Assembly (NCBI GenBank): GCA_031550525.1
Contig: JAVBON010000002.1
Span: forward strand, 186,001-250,000
DNA: 64,000 bases
Direction: 5' to 3'
Source of the DNA: WRHT01 sp031550525
Lineage (GTDB): Bacteria; Desulfobacterota; Desulfovibrionia; Desulfovibrionales; Desulfovibrionaceae
The translations under genes and the position numbers were made by a program. Below, one piece after another: positions 17,245 to 25,859 of the stretch. The notes under the pieces were generated by a model. That model worked only from the letters and a program-made list of their open reading frames with translations, ran no database searches and had not been told where the DNA came from. How positions within the stretch are numbered: position 1 is the first letter of the stretch; every line of letters starts with the position of its first letter.

Positions 17245-17553
17245 ATGTTTACTCCCCTTACCAATGACGATTACGCGCAAAAAATTGAATCAGCCGAACA
17301 GGCGGTGCTGCTTTGCCATAAAAAACTCTGCCCCCACTGCAAAAATATGCATACCGTGCTGGGCAAATTCGGGCAGACCGTGCAAGGGGTAAACTTTTAT
17401 ACTCTGGATAGCGAAGAAAACGCCACAGCCATGCAGGCTTTGGGGGTGGAAAGAGTGCCTACCATTCTGGTGATCAGGGGCGGAAAGGTAACGGCCAAAA
17501 CCAGCGGGCTCATGAATCCTAGGGAATTCGCGGCCTTTTACGCCAGGAGCTAG
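17245..17553 (+). CDS. Thioredoxin-like protein with CPHC motif
   Basis: A 102-residue thioredoxin-fold protein: the redox pair is C29-P-H-C32 (KLCPHCKNMH), cis-Pro is in RVPTILVIRGGKV, and the C-terminal helix is NPREFAAFYA. CPHC is DsbA-like in its dipeptide, but there is no signal peptide, so it is cytoplasmic. AAAGGAG precedes the ATG. The thioredoxin-reductase-like gene begins 8 bases downstream, so the two should form a dedicated redox couple. Such couples feed electrons to reductases in anaerobic amino-acid fermentation; a target here is not evident. Confidence 0.88.
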   Translation: MFTPLTNDDYAQKIESAEQAVLLCHKKLCPHCKNMHTVLGKFGQTVQGVNFYTLDSEENATAMQALGVERVPTILVIRGGKVTAKTSGLMNPREFAAFYARS

Positions 17554-17561
17554 GTGCGGCC

Positions 17562-18494
17562 ATGAACAGCGAAAAATACGATATCTGCATTCTGGGCGGG
17601 GGCATTGCCGGTATGACGGCGGGTATATACGCCGCGCGCTCCAACCGCAAAACCATACTGCTGGAAACAGCCATTACCGGCGGGCTGGCCAACTCCACCT
17701 ATATTGTCGAAAACTACCCTTCGCATAAAAAAATACACGGCATGCAACTTATGCAAGACGTGCGCGACCAGGTGGAAGAGCTTGGCGTGCGCATAGAAGA
17801 AGTGGTGGAAATTCTTGAGCTTGACTTAACCTCGTCTCCCAAGAGGATAACAACATCTGAAGGAGTTTTCGAGGCCGATGCCGTAATAGTGGCTACCGGC
17901 CGCAAACCCATACCGCTGGACGTGCCTACGGAATGCGCCCAGGTGCACCACTGCGCCATTTGCGATGGCGCGCCCTATAAAGGCAAGCGCGTGCTCATAG
18001 TAGGCGGCGGCAACAGCGCCTTTGACGAAGGGCTTTACCTCAAACAACTGGGCGTAAACCATATTGAAGTTATCGAGGTTATGGACAGGCTGTTCGCGGC
18101 CCAAGCGGCGCAAGACGCCCTCTTCGATTCCGCAAACGGCACTTGCGGCGTTAATTGCAGGCTGACCACAGTTTGCAAAGACCTTGTGCTGGATGATGAT
18201 GGCAACCTGAAGTCCGCCATACTGCAAAACAAAACCACTGGCGAAACAACCAGTGTGGACATAGACGGCATATTCGTGTTTTTGGGGCAAGTTCCCAATA
18301 CCGATATGTTCAAGGGCGTACTTGACCTTGACGCCAAAGGCTATGTGCAAGCGGACCCTAATATGCGCACCAACATACCCGGCGTGTTCTCGGCAGGCGA
18401 TGTTAACGTAAAACAGTTTCGCCAACTCACCACTGCGGCGGCCGACGGCACCATTGCGGCGCTTATGGCCGATACATACCTGAGGAAAAAGTAA
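17562..18494 (+). CDS. Thioredoxin-reductase-family flavoprotein
   Basis: The 310 residues follow the low-molecular-weight TrxB plan: FAD site GGGIAGMTAGIYAARS (12-27), the active-site disulfide C131-A-I-C134 followed by DGA, the NAD(P) site VLIVGGGNSAFDEGLYL, and the C-terminal FAD site GVFSAGDVNVKQFRQL. It sits immediately after the thioredoxin-like gene and presumably reduces it. NADPH-specific enzymes usually carry HRRxxxR after the second nucleotide fold. Here the region reads IEVIEVMDRLFAAQ, which lacks that Arg cluster, so the donor may be NADH or ferredoxin; this is inference. Confidence 0.88.
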   Translation: MNSEKYDICILGGGIAGMTAGIYAARSNRKTILLETAITGGLANSTYIVENYPSHKKIHGMQLMQDVRDQVEELGVRIEEVVEILELDLTSSPKRITTSEGVFEADAVIVATGRKPIPLDVPTECAQVHHCAICDGAPYKGKRVLIVGGGNSAFDEGLYLKQLGVNHIEVIEVMDRLFAAQAAQDALFDSANGTCGVNCRLTTVCKDLVLDDDGNLKSAILQNKTTGETTSVDIDGIFVFLGQVPNTDMFKGVLDLDAKGYVQADPNMRTNIPGVFSAGDVNVKQFRQLTTAAADGTIAALMADTYLRKK

Positions 18495-18502
18495 TAGAAA
18501 GC

Positions 18503-18537
18503 AAAGTGGGCCAAGACAGATTTATTAGATCTGGTAG
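18503..18537 (+). repeat. Repeat family A, 5' fragment
   Basis: AAGACAGATTTAT..GATCTGG matches the start of copy 3 (12840) but the rest of the element is absent. It lies just after the thioredoxin-reductase gene. Confidence 0.6.
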
Positions 18538-18587
18538 TGCTGCGGCTATTATCAATCCTGATTCATCTTCAGTTTAATTTTTGCACA

Positions 18588-18630
18588 ACATGGAGAGCCC
18601 CCTGCGGAATACGCGGGGGGCTTTCCATGT
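18588..18630. terminator. Long hairpin, probable bidirectional terminator
   Basis: ACATGGA(G/A)AGCCCCC pairs with GGGGGGCTTTCCATGT across a short loop. It lies between the plus-strand hydroxyproline/thioredoxin cluster and the convergent minus-strand aldehyde dehydrogenase. There is no strong T-run. Confidence 0.6.
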
Positions 18631-18643
18631 CGGCCTGTTTAGT

Positions 18644-18788
18644 GGCTGTATCCAAAAAAATGGATTTTGTTCCCTGGTAAGGAAAACGCCGATTTTGGGC
18701 CATGGGTAGTACTTTTATTGTACAGCCCCGCACAAAATCGGCGTTTGGCGCAGTACAGGGTGCAAAAGGCGCTTTTTGGAGACAGCCC
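18644..18788 (+). repeat. Repeat family B, copy 1
   Basis: Nested palindrome of about 145 bp. Outer ends are GGCTGTATCC and GGAGACAGCC; the inner stem is CGCCGATTTTG / CAAAATCGGCG around TAGTAC..GTACAGCCC. Shared marks with 48729-48877 are ATTTTGTTC(C/T)CTGG(T/C)AAGGAAA, AGTACT..T..GTACAGCCC, GGCGCAG.. and GCAAAAG.CGCTTTTT. No protein is encoded. Confidence 0.9.
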
Positions 18789-18795
18789 TAGAACT

Positions 18796-20298
18796 TTACC
18801 TGTCAATATTTATAAATATTGTTTTCTGCTCGGTGTATTGATCATGCGATTCCCGCCCTTTGTCTTTGCCGCCAAAGCCGGAAAGCTTGTAACCACCGAA
18901 GGGGGTGGAGTTGTCACCCTCGCTGAAGCAGTTTACGGATACCGTGCCTGCCTTAAGCTCACGCGCGTAGCGGTGGGCCTTGGTAATATCTTCGGTAAAC
19001 AGCGAGGCTTGCAGGCCGTATTTGGTTGAGTTGGCAAGGGCTATGGCTTCTTCATCGGAATCCACGGTTAAAATAACCGTTACCGGCCCGAATATCTCTT
19101 CTACCGCTATGGTGGCATCGGGCTTTACGTTATCAAATACCGTCGGCGGTATGAAAAGGCCAGAGCCTATGTTTAGCGGCTCGCCGCCGGTAATTATGGC
19201 GCCGCCCTCTTTCTTGCCCTTTTCAATATAGCTCATAACGGTTTTAAACTGCGCCTCGCTGACCATGGAGCCCAGCATATGCGCCGGGTTGAGCGGGTCG
19301 CCTATTTTCCAGCCGGACAAACGCTTGAGAAAGGCTTTTACAAATTTATCCTTGCTCTTTTTGTTCACTATAATTCTGGAGTTCTGGGTACAGTTTTCGC
19401 CCATGTTCCAAAAAGCGGCGGAAAGGGCCTGCCCGGCCACAAAGTCGAAATCCTTAACGTCTTCAAGAATAACAAAGGGGCTTTTGCCGCCAAGCTCCAA
19501 CACCACACGCTTTAAATTGCTCTCGGCGGAATATTTAAGGAACTGCCTGCCCACTTCGGTGGAGCCGGTAAATGAGACTACCGCTACATCGGGGTGCAGG
19601 CCAAAGGCCTTGCCCAAAACCTCGCCGGAGCCTGGCACAACGTTAAACACGCCGTCGGGTATGCCTGCTTTTTTGGCAAGCTCGGCCAGCTTCAGGCAGG
19701 TTAGGGCGGTAACGCTGGCCGGCTTTAAAATAAGGCTGTTGCCGGTGGCAAGGGCCGGGCCCATTTTCCAGGCGGCCATTTGCAGCGGGAAGTTCCACGG
19801 CAGCACGCCTACCACCACGCCGCAGGGCTCGCGCTCTATTAGCGCCACTTTGCCGCTGCCGGAAGGCGCGGTGCTGCCGTAAAGCTTTTCAGCGTAATCA
19901 GCGTGCCATTCAAGGCAGTGTATTGCTTCCGGCAAATCGGTGGCCAGGCATTCGCGTACGGGTTTGCCGCTATCCAGCGTTTCCAGCACGGCCAGCTCAA
20001 CAATATTTTCCTGCATAAGCCCGGCCAGCTTCAACAGGATTTTTTTCCTTTCCGAAGGGTGCATCTTGGACCATACGCCGCTTTCAAAGGCTTTTTTCGC
20101 GGCGGCTACCGCCAAATCGGCGTCTTCTTGCCCGCAAGAGGCAACCTTTGCCAGAAGCTTACCCGTGGCCGGATTAACCGTATCCATGGTTTTTCCGGAT
20201 GCGGCATCGGCAAATTTTCCGTTAATAAAGGCCTTTGTGGGGTATTTCAAGCTTTTGGCAATACGTTCATATTCACTATGCGCTAAAAATTCGGACAT
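18796..20298 (-). CDS. NAD(P)-dependent aldehyde dehydrogenase (PuuC-like)
   Basis: The 500 residues match the aldehyde dehydrogenase superfamily: PWNFPLQMAAWKMGPALATGN, LKPASVTAL, FTGSTEVGRQ, Glu268 in LELGGKSP and the catalytic Cys303 in MGENCTQNSR. EEIFGP and PFGGYKLSGFG follow. Overall it most resembles the PuuC group that oxidises gamma-aminobutyraldehyde-type substrates. It is convergent with the hydroxyproline cluster and could oxidise 2-oxoglutarate semialdehyde, the product expected there. It also lies downstream of a TTT operon on its own strand, so its true substrate is uncertain. GGAG precedes the ATG. Confidence 0.88.
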   Translation of the reverse strand: MSEFLAHSEYERIAKSLKYPTKAFINGKFADAASGKTMDTVNPATGKLLAKVASCGQEDADLAVAAAKKAFESGVWSKMHPSERKKILLKLAGLMQENIVELAVLETLDSGKPVRECLATDLPEAIHCLEWHADYAEKLYGSTAPSGSGKVALIEREPCGVVVGVLPWNFPLQMAAWKMGPALATGNSLILKPASVTALTCLKLAELAKKAGIPDGVFNVVPGSGEVLGKAFGLHPDVAVVSFTGSTEVGRQFLKYSAESNLKRVVLELGGKSPFVILEDVKDFDFVAGQALSAAFWNMGENCTQNSRIIVNKKSKDKFVKAFLKRLSGWKIGDPLNPAHMLGSMVSEAQFKTVMSYIEKGKKEGGAIITGGEPLNIGSGLFIPPTVFDNVKPDATIAVEEIFGPVTVILTVDSDEEAIALANSTKYGLQASLFTEDITKAHRYARELKAGTVSVNCFSEGDNSTPFGGYKLSGFGGKDKGRESHDQYTEQKTIFINIDR

Positions 20299-20343
20299 TT
20301 ATTTCTCCATACGCAATAAAAGCTAAACTGGTTGGCTAACAAA

Positions 20344-20396
20344 AAGCGGGCTTATAGAGCGGCACAAGCGACCGTTTTCCATAAGCCCGCTTAAAC
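20344..20396 (-). terminator. Terminator-like stem between tctC2 and the aldehyde dehydrogenase
   Basis: A perfect 12-bp stem AAGCGGGCTTAT / ATAAGCCCGCTT with a 25-base loop is followed on the minus strand by TTTTTGTT. It would end or attenuate transcription from the TTT operon before the aldehyde dehydrogenase gene. Confidence 0.65.
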
Positions 20397-20404
20397 ACTG
20401 AAGA

Positions 20405-21346
20405 CTACTTGGACATAGAGGCTTTTATAAGTTTTTCATTCTTCTTGGATTCAGAATATACAAAGGCCTTGGTATCGGCCGCGTTCAAATAGCCCGGCTC
20501 AAGCTTGAGTTTGGCCATATTCTCGCGAAAAGAGGCTGAGGTGCATACCTTTTCCATGGCTTTGCTTATGGTTTTTACAACGTCGTCAGGCGTCTTTTCC
20601 GGGGCCATCAGCACCATCCACTGGCTGTAGTACACTTCTTTGCCAAATTCCTTAACGCTGGGTATCTCAGGCAGCACTTTAAGGCGTTCCGGCGCAAGCA
20701 AAACCATGGGTTTTACCTGAAAGGTCTCCAATACGCCGGCGGTGCTCACGTACACCTGAATTCTGTTGCCAGCAAGGTCTTGCAGGGCGTCGGCATCGCC
20801 GGAGAACGGCACATGGGTAACCTGCACGCCAAAACTTTTGAACAGATCCATAAGGGCAAAGTACGGGACGCTCCCCACGCCTGTTGAACCCCAGAAGTAT
20901 TTGCCGGGGTTGGCTTTCATATCGGCAATCATAGCGTTAAAGTCTTTCCAGCCGGAGTCGTTTTTAACAATTACGATGTAGGGTGACTCCATAAGACGGC
21001 CTATGTATTTGAAAGACTCAAGGGTGTAAGGCACCTGGCGCATGTGCGGGTGCATGGCCAAAGGGGCGCTGGGGGTAACGGCAAGGGTGTAGCCGTTGGG
21101 TCTGGCGTCTTTGGCGGCGCTCATGCCCGTCATACCGGCAGCGCCCACAATGTTTTGCACCAGCACGTTTTGCTTAAACTCGTCTGTAAGGCCGTTGGCC
21201 ATCATTCTTGCAACAAGGTCGGTTTCGCCGCCAGCCCCAAAGGGCACGATAATCGTCACGGGTTTATCCGGGTAAGCGGCAAATACCGGCACGGACGAGA
21301 AAATAAGGCATAGAACGAAAGACAGTACTATCAGTAAACGTTTCAT
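20405..21346 (-). CDS. tctC: TTT transporter periplasmic binding protein, system 2
   Basis: Start at 21346 (MKRLLIVLSFVLC) with AAGGAG upstream; a 23-residue N-terminal extension is possible in frame but has no signal-peptide logic. A signal peptide ends near VPVFA, and the mature protein starts AAYPDKPVTIIVPFGAGGETD, as expected of Bug/TctC receptors. The 313-residue length is normal. It is the third gene of a tctB-tctA-tctC set on the minus strand, only distantly similar to the system at 3.1-6.1 kb, so the two probably take different carboxylates. Confidence 0.92.
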   Translation of the reverse strand: MKRLLIVLSFVLCLIFSSVPVFAAYPDKPVTIIVPFGAGGETDLVARMMANGLTDEFKQNVLVQNIVGAAGMTGMSAAKDARPNGYTLAVTPSAPLAMHPHMRQVPYTLESFKYIGRLMESPYIVIVKNDSGWKDFNAMIADMKANPGKYFWGSTGVGSVPYFALMDLFKSFGVQVTHVPFSGDADALQDLAGNRIQVYVSTAGVLETFQVKPMVLLAPERLKVLPEIPSVKEFGKEVYYSQWMVLMAPEKTPDDVVKTISKAMEKVCTSASFRENMAKLKLEPGYLNAADTKAFVYSESKKNEKLIKASMSK

Positions 21347-21396
21347 CACGGCTTCTCCTTGTGTTTTTGCGCCGTTAAAGATCCGAAAAAGCTCCA

Positions 21397-22920
21397 TTAT
21401 GAATCCAAATTGCATGTGCTGTTTACTTTTCGCCTATGGTTGCGAAAGGCCGTAATAAAGGGGAGCACCAGCAACACTGCGGCAATTATGAATAATACCA
21501 AAGCCATGGGCGAGGATATTATGTATTCCGGCACCGTGCGGTTACCTTGATAAATAGCCGCCTGCCCTATGCGATACTCCAACTGCGGCCCCAATACGTA
21601 GCCTATAATAAGCGGACCCACCGGAAAATTGCCCAAACGCATGCCAAAGGCGAATACGCCTATAACCAGAGCTATCCATACGTCGGTAACGTTGCCGCGA
21701 GGCAGGTACACCCCAAGTATGGAACAAATGAGAATCATGCTGAGCAGTAGGGAAGTTGGCATGCGCAGCAAGTACCCGAAAAAGCGCGTCACCAACAGGC
21801 CGGTGGGCACAATAAGCAGGTTGGCGGCTATAAGGGTTAGGAAAGTGACATACACTATCACCGGGTTATCTTGCATAAGCTGCACACCCGGCGTGATGCC
21901 GTGCAGGGTAAAGGTGGCCAGCATTATGGCCATTACCGGCTCACCTGGAATACCCAGAGCCAGTGTGGGCACCATGGTAGCAGTGCCTGCGGCGTTATTG
22001 GAGGCCTCACCGGCAATAAGGCCGTCCGGCTCGCCCTTGCCCATGCCCTCGCGCCGCGGTGAAAGACGCTTGGCGGAGCCATAGCTTATAAACGTCGCGG
22101 CGGTAGGCCCGGTGCCGGGCAGCGCGCCCAACCCCACCCCTATGGCTGTGGAGCGTAATAAGGTGGGAATGCGTCCTTTCCATTCGCGCAGTTTGGGGAA
22201 GAGGATTGTACGGCACTCCACGGGGCTGGAAACCGTATCGGCATGCACTTCATAAACGCGGTAAAAGAGCTCGGCCAGCGGAAAAATACCAACAACCACG
22301 GGCATGAGGTCAATCCCGCCGTTTAAAAAGCTTTGGCCAAAAGTAAAGCGCATTTCGCCGCTTAAAGGGTCGCTGCCAACTGTGGCTAAAAACAGGCCTA
22401 AAAAACCCATTAGCAGGCCTTTTACCTGGTTGCCCTCGGATAAACTGGTTATGCAAGCCAGCCCCATGCATATAAGAGCGCTTATTTCAAGCGGACCGGC
22501 ATATTTAACGGATAATGCGGCAATAATAGGGGCTGCCAGCATAACCACCAGGCAGGCGCTTAAACCGCCAAAGGTGGAAGATGCCGTGGCCCAGCCAAGA
22601 GCTTGGGCGGCCTGACCCTTTTTGGCCATGGCGTAACCATCAAGCGAGGTACAAGCGCTTTGCGGCGTGCCTGGCGTGTTAAGCAGCACGGAGGTAATTG
22701 AGCCGCCGTAAATTGAGCAGCAATAAACACCCAGCAACAGGGCTATGGCCGCAGAACTTGGCATGAGCATGGTAAAGGGAATGCAAACGGTAATGGCCAC
22801 TGCCGTGCCAAGACCAGGCAACGCTCCCACAATTGTACCGAAAAAACCGCCTATGCCCAAGGCCAGCAGGGTTTCCCAAGACAGTATAAGTGAAAAGGCT
22901 TGACTGATATGCTCAAACAT
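21397..22920 (-). CDS. tctA: TTT transporter large permease, system 2
   Basis: A 507-residue multi-spanning permease with the two TctA repeats: FFGTIVGALPGLGTAVAIT near the N-terminus and IGVGLGALPGTGPTAATFISYG in the middle, plus NNAAGTATMVPTLALGIPG. AAAGGG precedes the ATG. It follows tctB by 12 bases. Together with tctB and tctC it should import a carboxylate, driven by an ion gradient. Confidence 0.93.
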   Translation of the reverse strand: MFEHISQAFSLILSWETLLALGIGGFFGTIVGALPGLGTAVAITVCIPFTMLMPSSAAIALLLGVYCCSIYGGSITSVLLNTPGTPQSACTSLDGYAMAKKGQAAQALGWATASSTFGGLSACLVVMLAAPIIAALSVKYAGPLEISALICMGLACITSLSEGNQVKGLLMGFLGLFLATVGSDPLSGEMRFTFGQSFLNGGIDLMPVVVGIFPLAELFYRVYEVHADTVSSPVECRTILFPKLREWKGRIPTLLRSTAIGVGLGALPGTGPTAATFISYGSAKRLSPRREGMGKGEPDGLIAGEASNNAAGTATMVPTLALGIPGEPVMAIMLATFTLHGITPGVQLMQDNPVIVYVTFLTLIAANLLIVPTGLLVTRFFGYLLRMPTSLLLSMILICSILGVYLPRGNVTDVWIALVIGVFAFGMRLGNFPVGPLIIGYVLGPQLEYRIGQAAIYQGNRTVPEYIISSPMALVLFIIAAVLLVLPFITAFRNHRRKVNSTCNLDS

Positions 22921-22932
22921 AAACGCCGCCCT

Positions 22933-23403
22933 TTAAAAAAAAGTTTCCATTATGATGTTGTCGGGCATCGTAACATTCAAAAGCACTTCAAAAACCAGCC
23001 AGGTAATAAAGGTGAACAGGCAGGCTTGAATAATGTTGGGCAGCGGCTTGCGCCTGCCCATTACCAGAGCGAAAAGCAGCATGAACACAAATGTGGAGAG
23101 AACCACCCCGAACCAGCTAAAAAGGAAAATGTACACAGCAACAACGGTGATTACGGAAATAAGGCCGCGCAGGCTTTTTTTAAGCGCATCCGAATCAAAA
23201 CGCGCCTGCGGCATTACAAGATAAAGCACGGCGCTGGCAAGCCACCCTGCCAGCAAACAACGCGGGTAAAGCATGGGATCAAGCCCTTCATCAACGGCGA
23301 AAAGCACTCCGCGCTCGACAAACGTGGCTTTGAGCAGAATAATTCCGGCGACTATAAAAAATAAAGCTGTGGTCACCTTCACAGTATTGACGCTTTTGGT
23401 CAT
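22933..23403 (-). CDS. tctB: TTT transporter small membrane subunit, system 2
   Basis: A 156-residue protein with four hydrophobic helices (about 10-28, 46-62, 83-107 and 122-147), matching TctB. GTG at 23406 and ATG at 23403 are both in frame; I choose the ATG because GGGGA is then 5 bases away. First gene of TTT system 2, about 140 bases downstream of the sulfatase / thioredoxin-like pair on the same strand, so it could be part of one longer operon. Confidence 0.87.
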   Translation of the reverse strand: MTKSVNTVKVTTALFFIVAGIILLKATFVERGVLFAVDEGLDPMLYPRCLLAGWLASAVLYLVMPQARFDSDALKKSLRGLISVITVVAVYIFLFSWFGVVLSTFVFMLLFALVMGRRKPLPNIIQACLFTFITWLVFEVLLNVTMPDNIIMETFF

Positions 23404-23543
23404 CACATTCCCCGAACAGCCGCAAAGGCCGCGGCATAAGGCATAGTATTAGGTAATCAAACAATCTCTCCACTAATCGTATATTTTTATGAAAGCTTTT
23501 TTAAATTATTGGCAAGGTCGGCTAAATAAACCGCCAACTGCCT

Positions 23544-23834
23544 TTATATGCCAGTTGCTCCGCCTGGCGGTAAAAAACGCCTTAAAAGCGCGGTCAGTTC
23601 CTGCGCGCCAGGCATTGCGCCAGTTTTCAGAGACCAGAATTGCCCGCCTATTTCCAGCGCCGGCACACGCCCCATCAGGCGCTCCCTTGCCAACGCGGGC
23701 GGTTCGGATACGCTGTTGACCGCGACTTTAAGCCCAAGCTCTTTCGCGCACTGGCAAACAAGGCGCTCCAGGGCGGCAATACGCTCCGCCTCATAATCCC
23801 AAATGGTTATTCGCAAAATGTTTTCAGTCAACAT
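23544..23834 (-). CDS. Small thioredoxin-fold-like protein downstream of the sulfatase
   Basis: Starting at the ATG at 23834 gives 96 residues. The pattern beta (ILRITIWDY) - helix with CQC (RLVCQCAKEL) - beta (KVAVNSVS) - helix - GRVPALEIGGQFWS looks like a small thioredoxin-like fold of the redox-active-disulfide type, with Val-Pro as cis-Pro site. The cysteines are C-x-C inside the helix and not CxxC at its start, so oxidoreductase activity is doubtful. It follows the sulfatase-like gene by 54 bases on the same strand and is probably co-transcribed. The family call is tentative. Confidence 0.6.
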   Translation of the reverse strand: MLTENILRITIWDYEAERIAALERLVCQCAKELGLKVAVNSVSEPPALARERLMGRVPALEIGGQFWSLKTGAMPGAQELTALLRRFLPPGGATGI

Positions 23835-23888
23835 TATTCCTTTTAAGGCGCCTCCTTTGCCGGCAAAGAAGGCGCCCCGGCAAGGCAA

Positions 23889-25478
23889 CTAGGATGTGCG
23901 CAACTCGCCCATAAACTCGCGGAGGCGGTCAAACAGCTCTTTCGCTTTTTCCGGCTTCTCGCCGGCTATATTCTTAAGCTGAAAAGGATCTTTGCGGCGA
24001 TCGTAAAGCTCGTCGCGTTCCGGCACTTCACTGGAACTGCCGGAGGTACAGGTCCACTGCTCTTCGCCATCCAGCGTGGCGTTTTTGAGGTGTTCCTGAT
24101 AGGCGCGGTTATAAAAAGCCGTATCGCGGTCCTCAACAGCGTTGGCCTGCTTCATTTGCAGCAAGTGAGCGGTGGAAGCGCCCAAATCTTGCCCGTAAAT
24201 GGCAAAACGCGCGTCGCCCACGGTTTTTTCATCGTCTTTAAGCCAGTGAATAAAAGACCAGTCTTCGGTTATAATGGACCAAGAATAGCGGTAGTAACCG
24301 GCAATGGCGAAGTCGCGCACCTTTTCCGCCTCGCCTCTGGCCATGGGCAACAGCGAGAAGCCCTGCATGGCCGGATGCACACCTATGCCGAGCCAGTCCA
24401 CCACCGTGGGGGCCACGTCACACGACTGCACAAAGCCTTTTACTCGCTTGCCGGAAGGCAGACCGGGCCCGCGTATAATAAAGGGAATGTGGGCCAGTTC
24501 CTCATAAGGCCAGGGGCGGCACTTGCGCATAATGCCATGGCCATGCTCGCCCTTGCCCATTGGGGAGCCATGGTCGGAAACAAGTATTACCATGGTGTCT
24601 TCATCATGGCCTGCCTCATGCAGTTTTTTCATGAACCAGCCGAACCATTTATCCACCATGGTCACCTTTTCGGCGTAAAGCATGCGGATATGGTGCAGCT
24701 CCTCATCGGTATAAAGACCTTCCACATGGCCCTGTATGGGCAGGAACATGTCTTTGCCCTTGTAGTCGGGGTCGTAGGGGTTTTTCAAATCCGGGTCGTA
24801 TACAGAGGGGGCGTCCCAAGGCTCATGCGGGTCAAAGCAGTCTATCCACATAAAAAAGTTTTTGTTTTTGTCGAATTTGCCCAGTTGCTCGGCGGCGGCC
24901 TTCATAATTTGCGCCGCATGCTGGTTTTCGTCCGACTTCCAATACTGGCGCTCTTTAAGGTGGCATTCCACCTGGTTCATAAGCGGGGTAACGACGTTTT
25001 CTTGCAAAATGGCGTCGGCGTCGCGAATAACGTGGTCTTCAAAATAGTCGGAGGCTTTGAAGTCGCCAAAAAGCTCGTCGTTGGCATAGTATTGATGGTC
25101 GGTTTCATGCCCGTGCAGGAAAAACACATGGTCAAACCCGCGTGAGTAGCCAAACTTGGGCAGGCGGTACGGGCCAGCATCGTGAATAAGCGCGGTATCA
25201 ATGGGTTTTCCCCAGCAAAGGTCGGCAATGGTGGTGTCGTCTATGTCCAACTGCGACCAGCCCTTTACGGGCAACGTGTAACGGCCCGTGTGCATGGCGC
25301 GGCGGCAAGGCACCGTGGGCAAGCCCTCGGTGTAGGCGTTTTCAAACAAAACGCCCTGGCTTGCAAAATAATCGATATTTGGGGTTTTAATCCAGTCATT
25401 GCCATAACAGCCCAAGTAGTTGAACTGTAGGGTATCCAGCATGACAACTATGACATTCTTTTTTTGGCTTTCCCGCAT
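23889..25478 (-). CDS. Sulfatase-superfamily hydrolase with threonine at the nucleophile position
   Basis: Start at 25478 (MRESQKKNV) after GAGGAAAACC. The 529 residues have the sulfatase N-terminus: VIVVMLDTLQFNYLGCYGN (metal Asp15), TPNIDYFASQGVLFENAY, and later ILVSDHGSPMGKGEHGHG for the second metal site. In classical sulfatases the signature is C/S-x-P-x-R-x4-TGR, with the first residue converted to formylglycine. Here it reads T55-V-P-C-R-R-A-M-H-TGR, so the aligned residue is Thr and formylglycine cannot form; a Cys lies three residues later. Thr is the nucleophile in LtaS-type phosphotransferases of the same superfamily. The enzyme may be a phospho- or sulfo-transferase or esterase. 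No signal peptide is seen. Confidence 0.82.
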   Translation of the reverse strand: MRESQKKNVIVVMLDTLQFNYLGCYGNDWIKTPNIDYFASQGVLFENAYTEGLPTVPCRRAMHTGRYTLPVKGWSQLDIDDTTIADLCWGKPIDTALIHDAGPYRLPKFGYSRGFDHVFFLHGHETDHQYYANDELFGDFKASDYFEDHVIRDADAILQENVVTPLMNQVECHLKERQYWKSDENQHAAQIMKAAAEQLGKFDKNKNFFMWIDCFDPHEPWDAPSVYDPDLKNPYDPDYKGKDMFLPIQGHVEGLYTDEELHHIRMLYAEKVTMVDKWFGWFMKKLHEAGHDEDTMVILVSDHGSPMGKGEHGHGIMRKCRPWPYEELAHIPFIIRGPGLPSGKRVKGFVQSCDVAPTVVDWLGIGVHPAMQGFSLLPMARGEAEKVRDFAIAGYYRYSWSIITEDWSFIHWLKDDEKTVGDARFAIYGQDLGASTAHLLQMKQANAVEDRDTAFYNRAYQEHLKNATLDGEEQWTCTSGSSSEVPERDELYDRRKDPFQLKNIAGEKPEKAKELFDRLREFMGELRTS

Positions 25479-25859
25479 TTCGGTTTTCCTCTTGTAAGTT
25501 AATTCTCCAAGCATTAAGCCTGGTTAAAGCGATTTTTTCCGGAAAACGTAATATATGTTACGATATATATGTAGTTACACTTTTGCCGAGAAAACCCTTC
25601 CTGTCAACAGGCAAACAGCCCTAAAGTTATTTTTTTCACTTTTGGGCTGTTTACTGTCTGAAATTACTTATAAAAATTATAAAACGATGCCGGCTTGCCT
25701 CTCCGCACTTCTCGCAAAACATTTACATATGCGCAAATACCTTTGTTTTTGCTGGTAATTTATGTAACGGCCAACGAATTATGCCTTGACGCAATTGAAT
25801 AGTTGAAAAGGCACAAAAATGCGGTTACAAGCGCATGTACCGACATATAACTTCAACCC
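25479..25859. promoter_or_regulatory. Divergent control region between sulfatase-like and marR genes
   Basis: An A/T-rich 380-bp region between divergent genes. Near the sulfatase side are GTAATATATGTTAC (25548-25561), a near-palindrome, and a second GTTAC at 25574-25578. These are plausible MarR-family operator half-sites. The short open frame inside (25555-25758) has no site or recognisable protein, so I leave it out. Confidence 0.4.

Noticed and set aside
25555..25758. 67-codon plus-strand frame between sulfatase-like and marR genes
   Set aside because: No ribosome-binding site, biased A/T composition and no protein pattern; it lies in a divergent promoter region.
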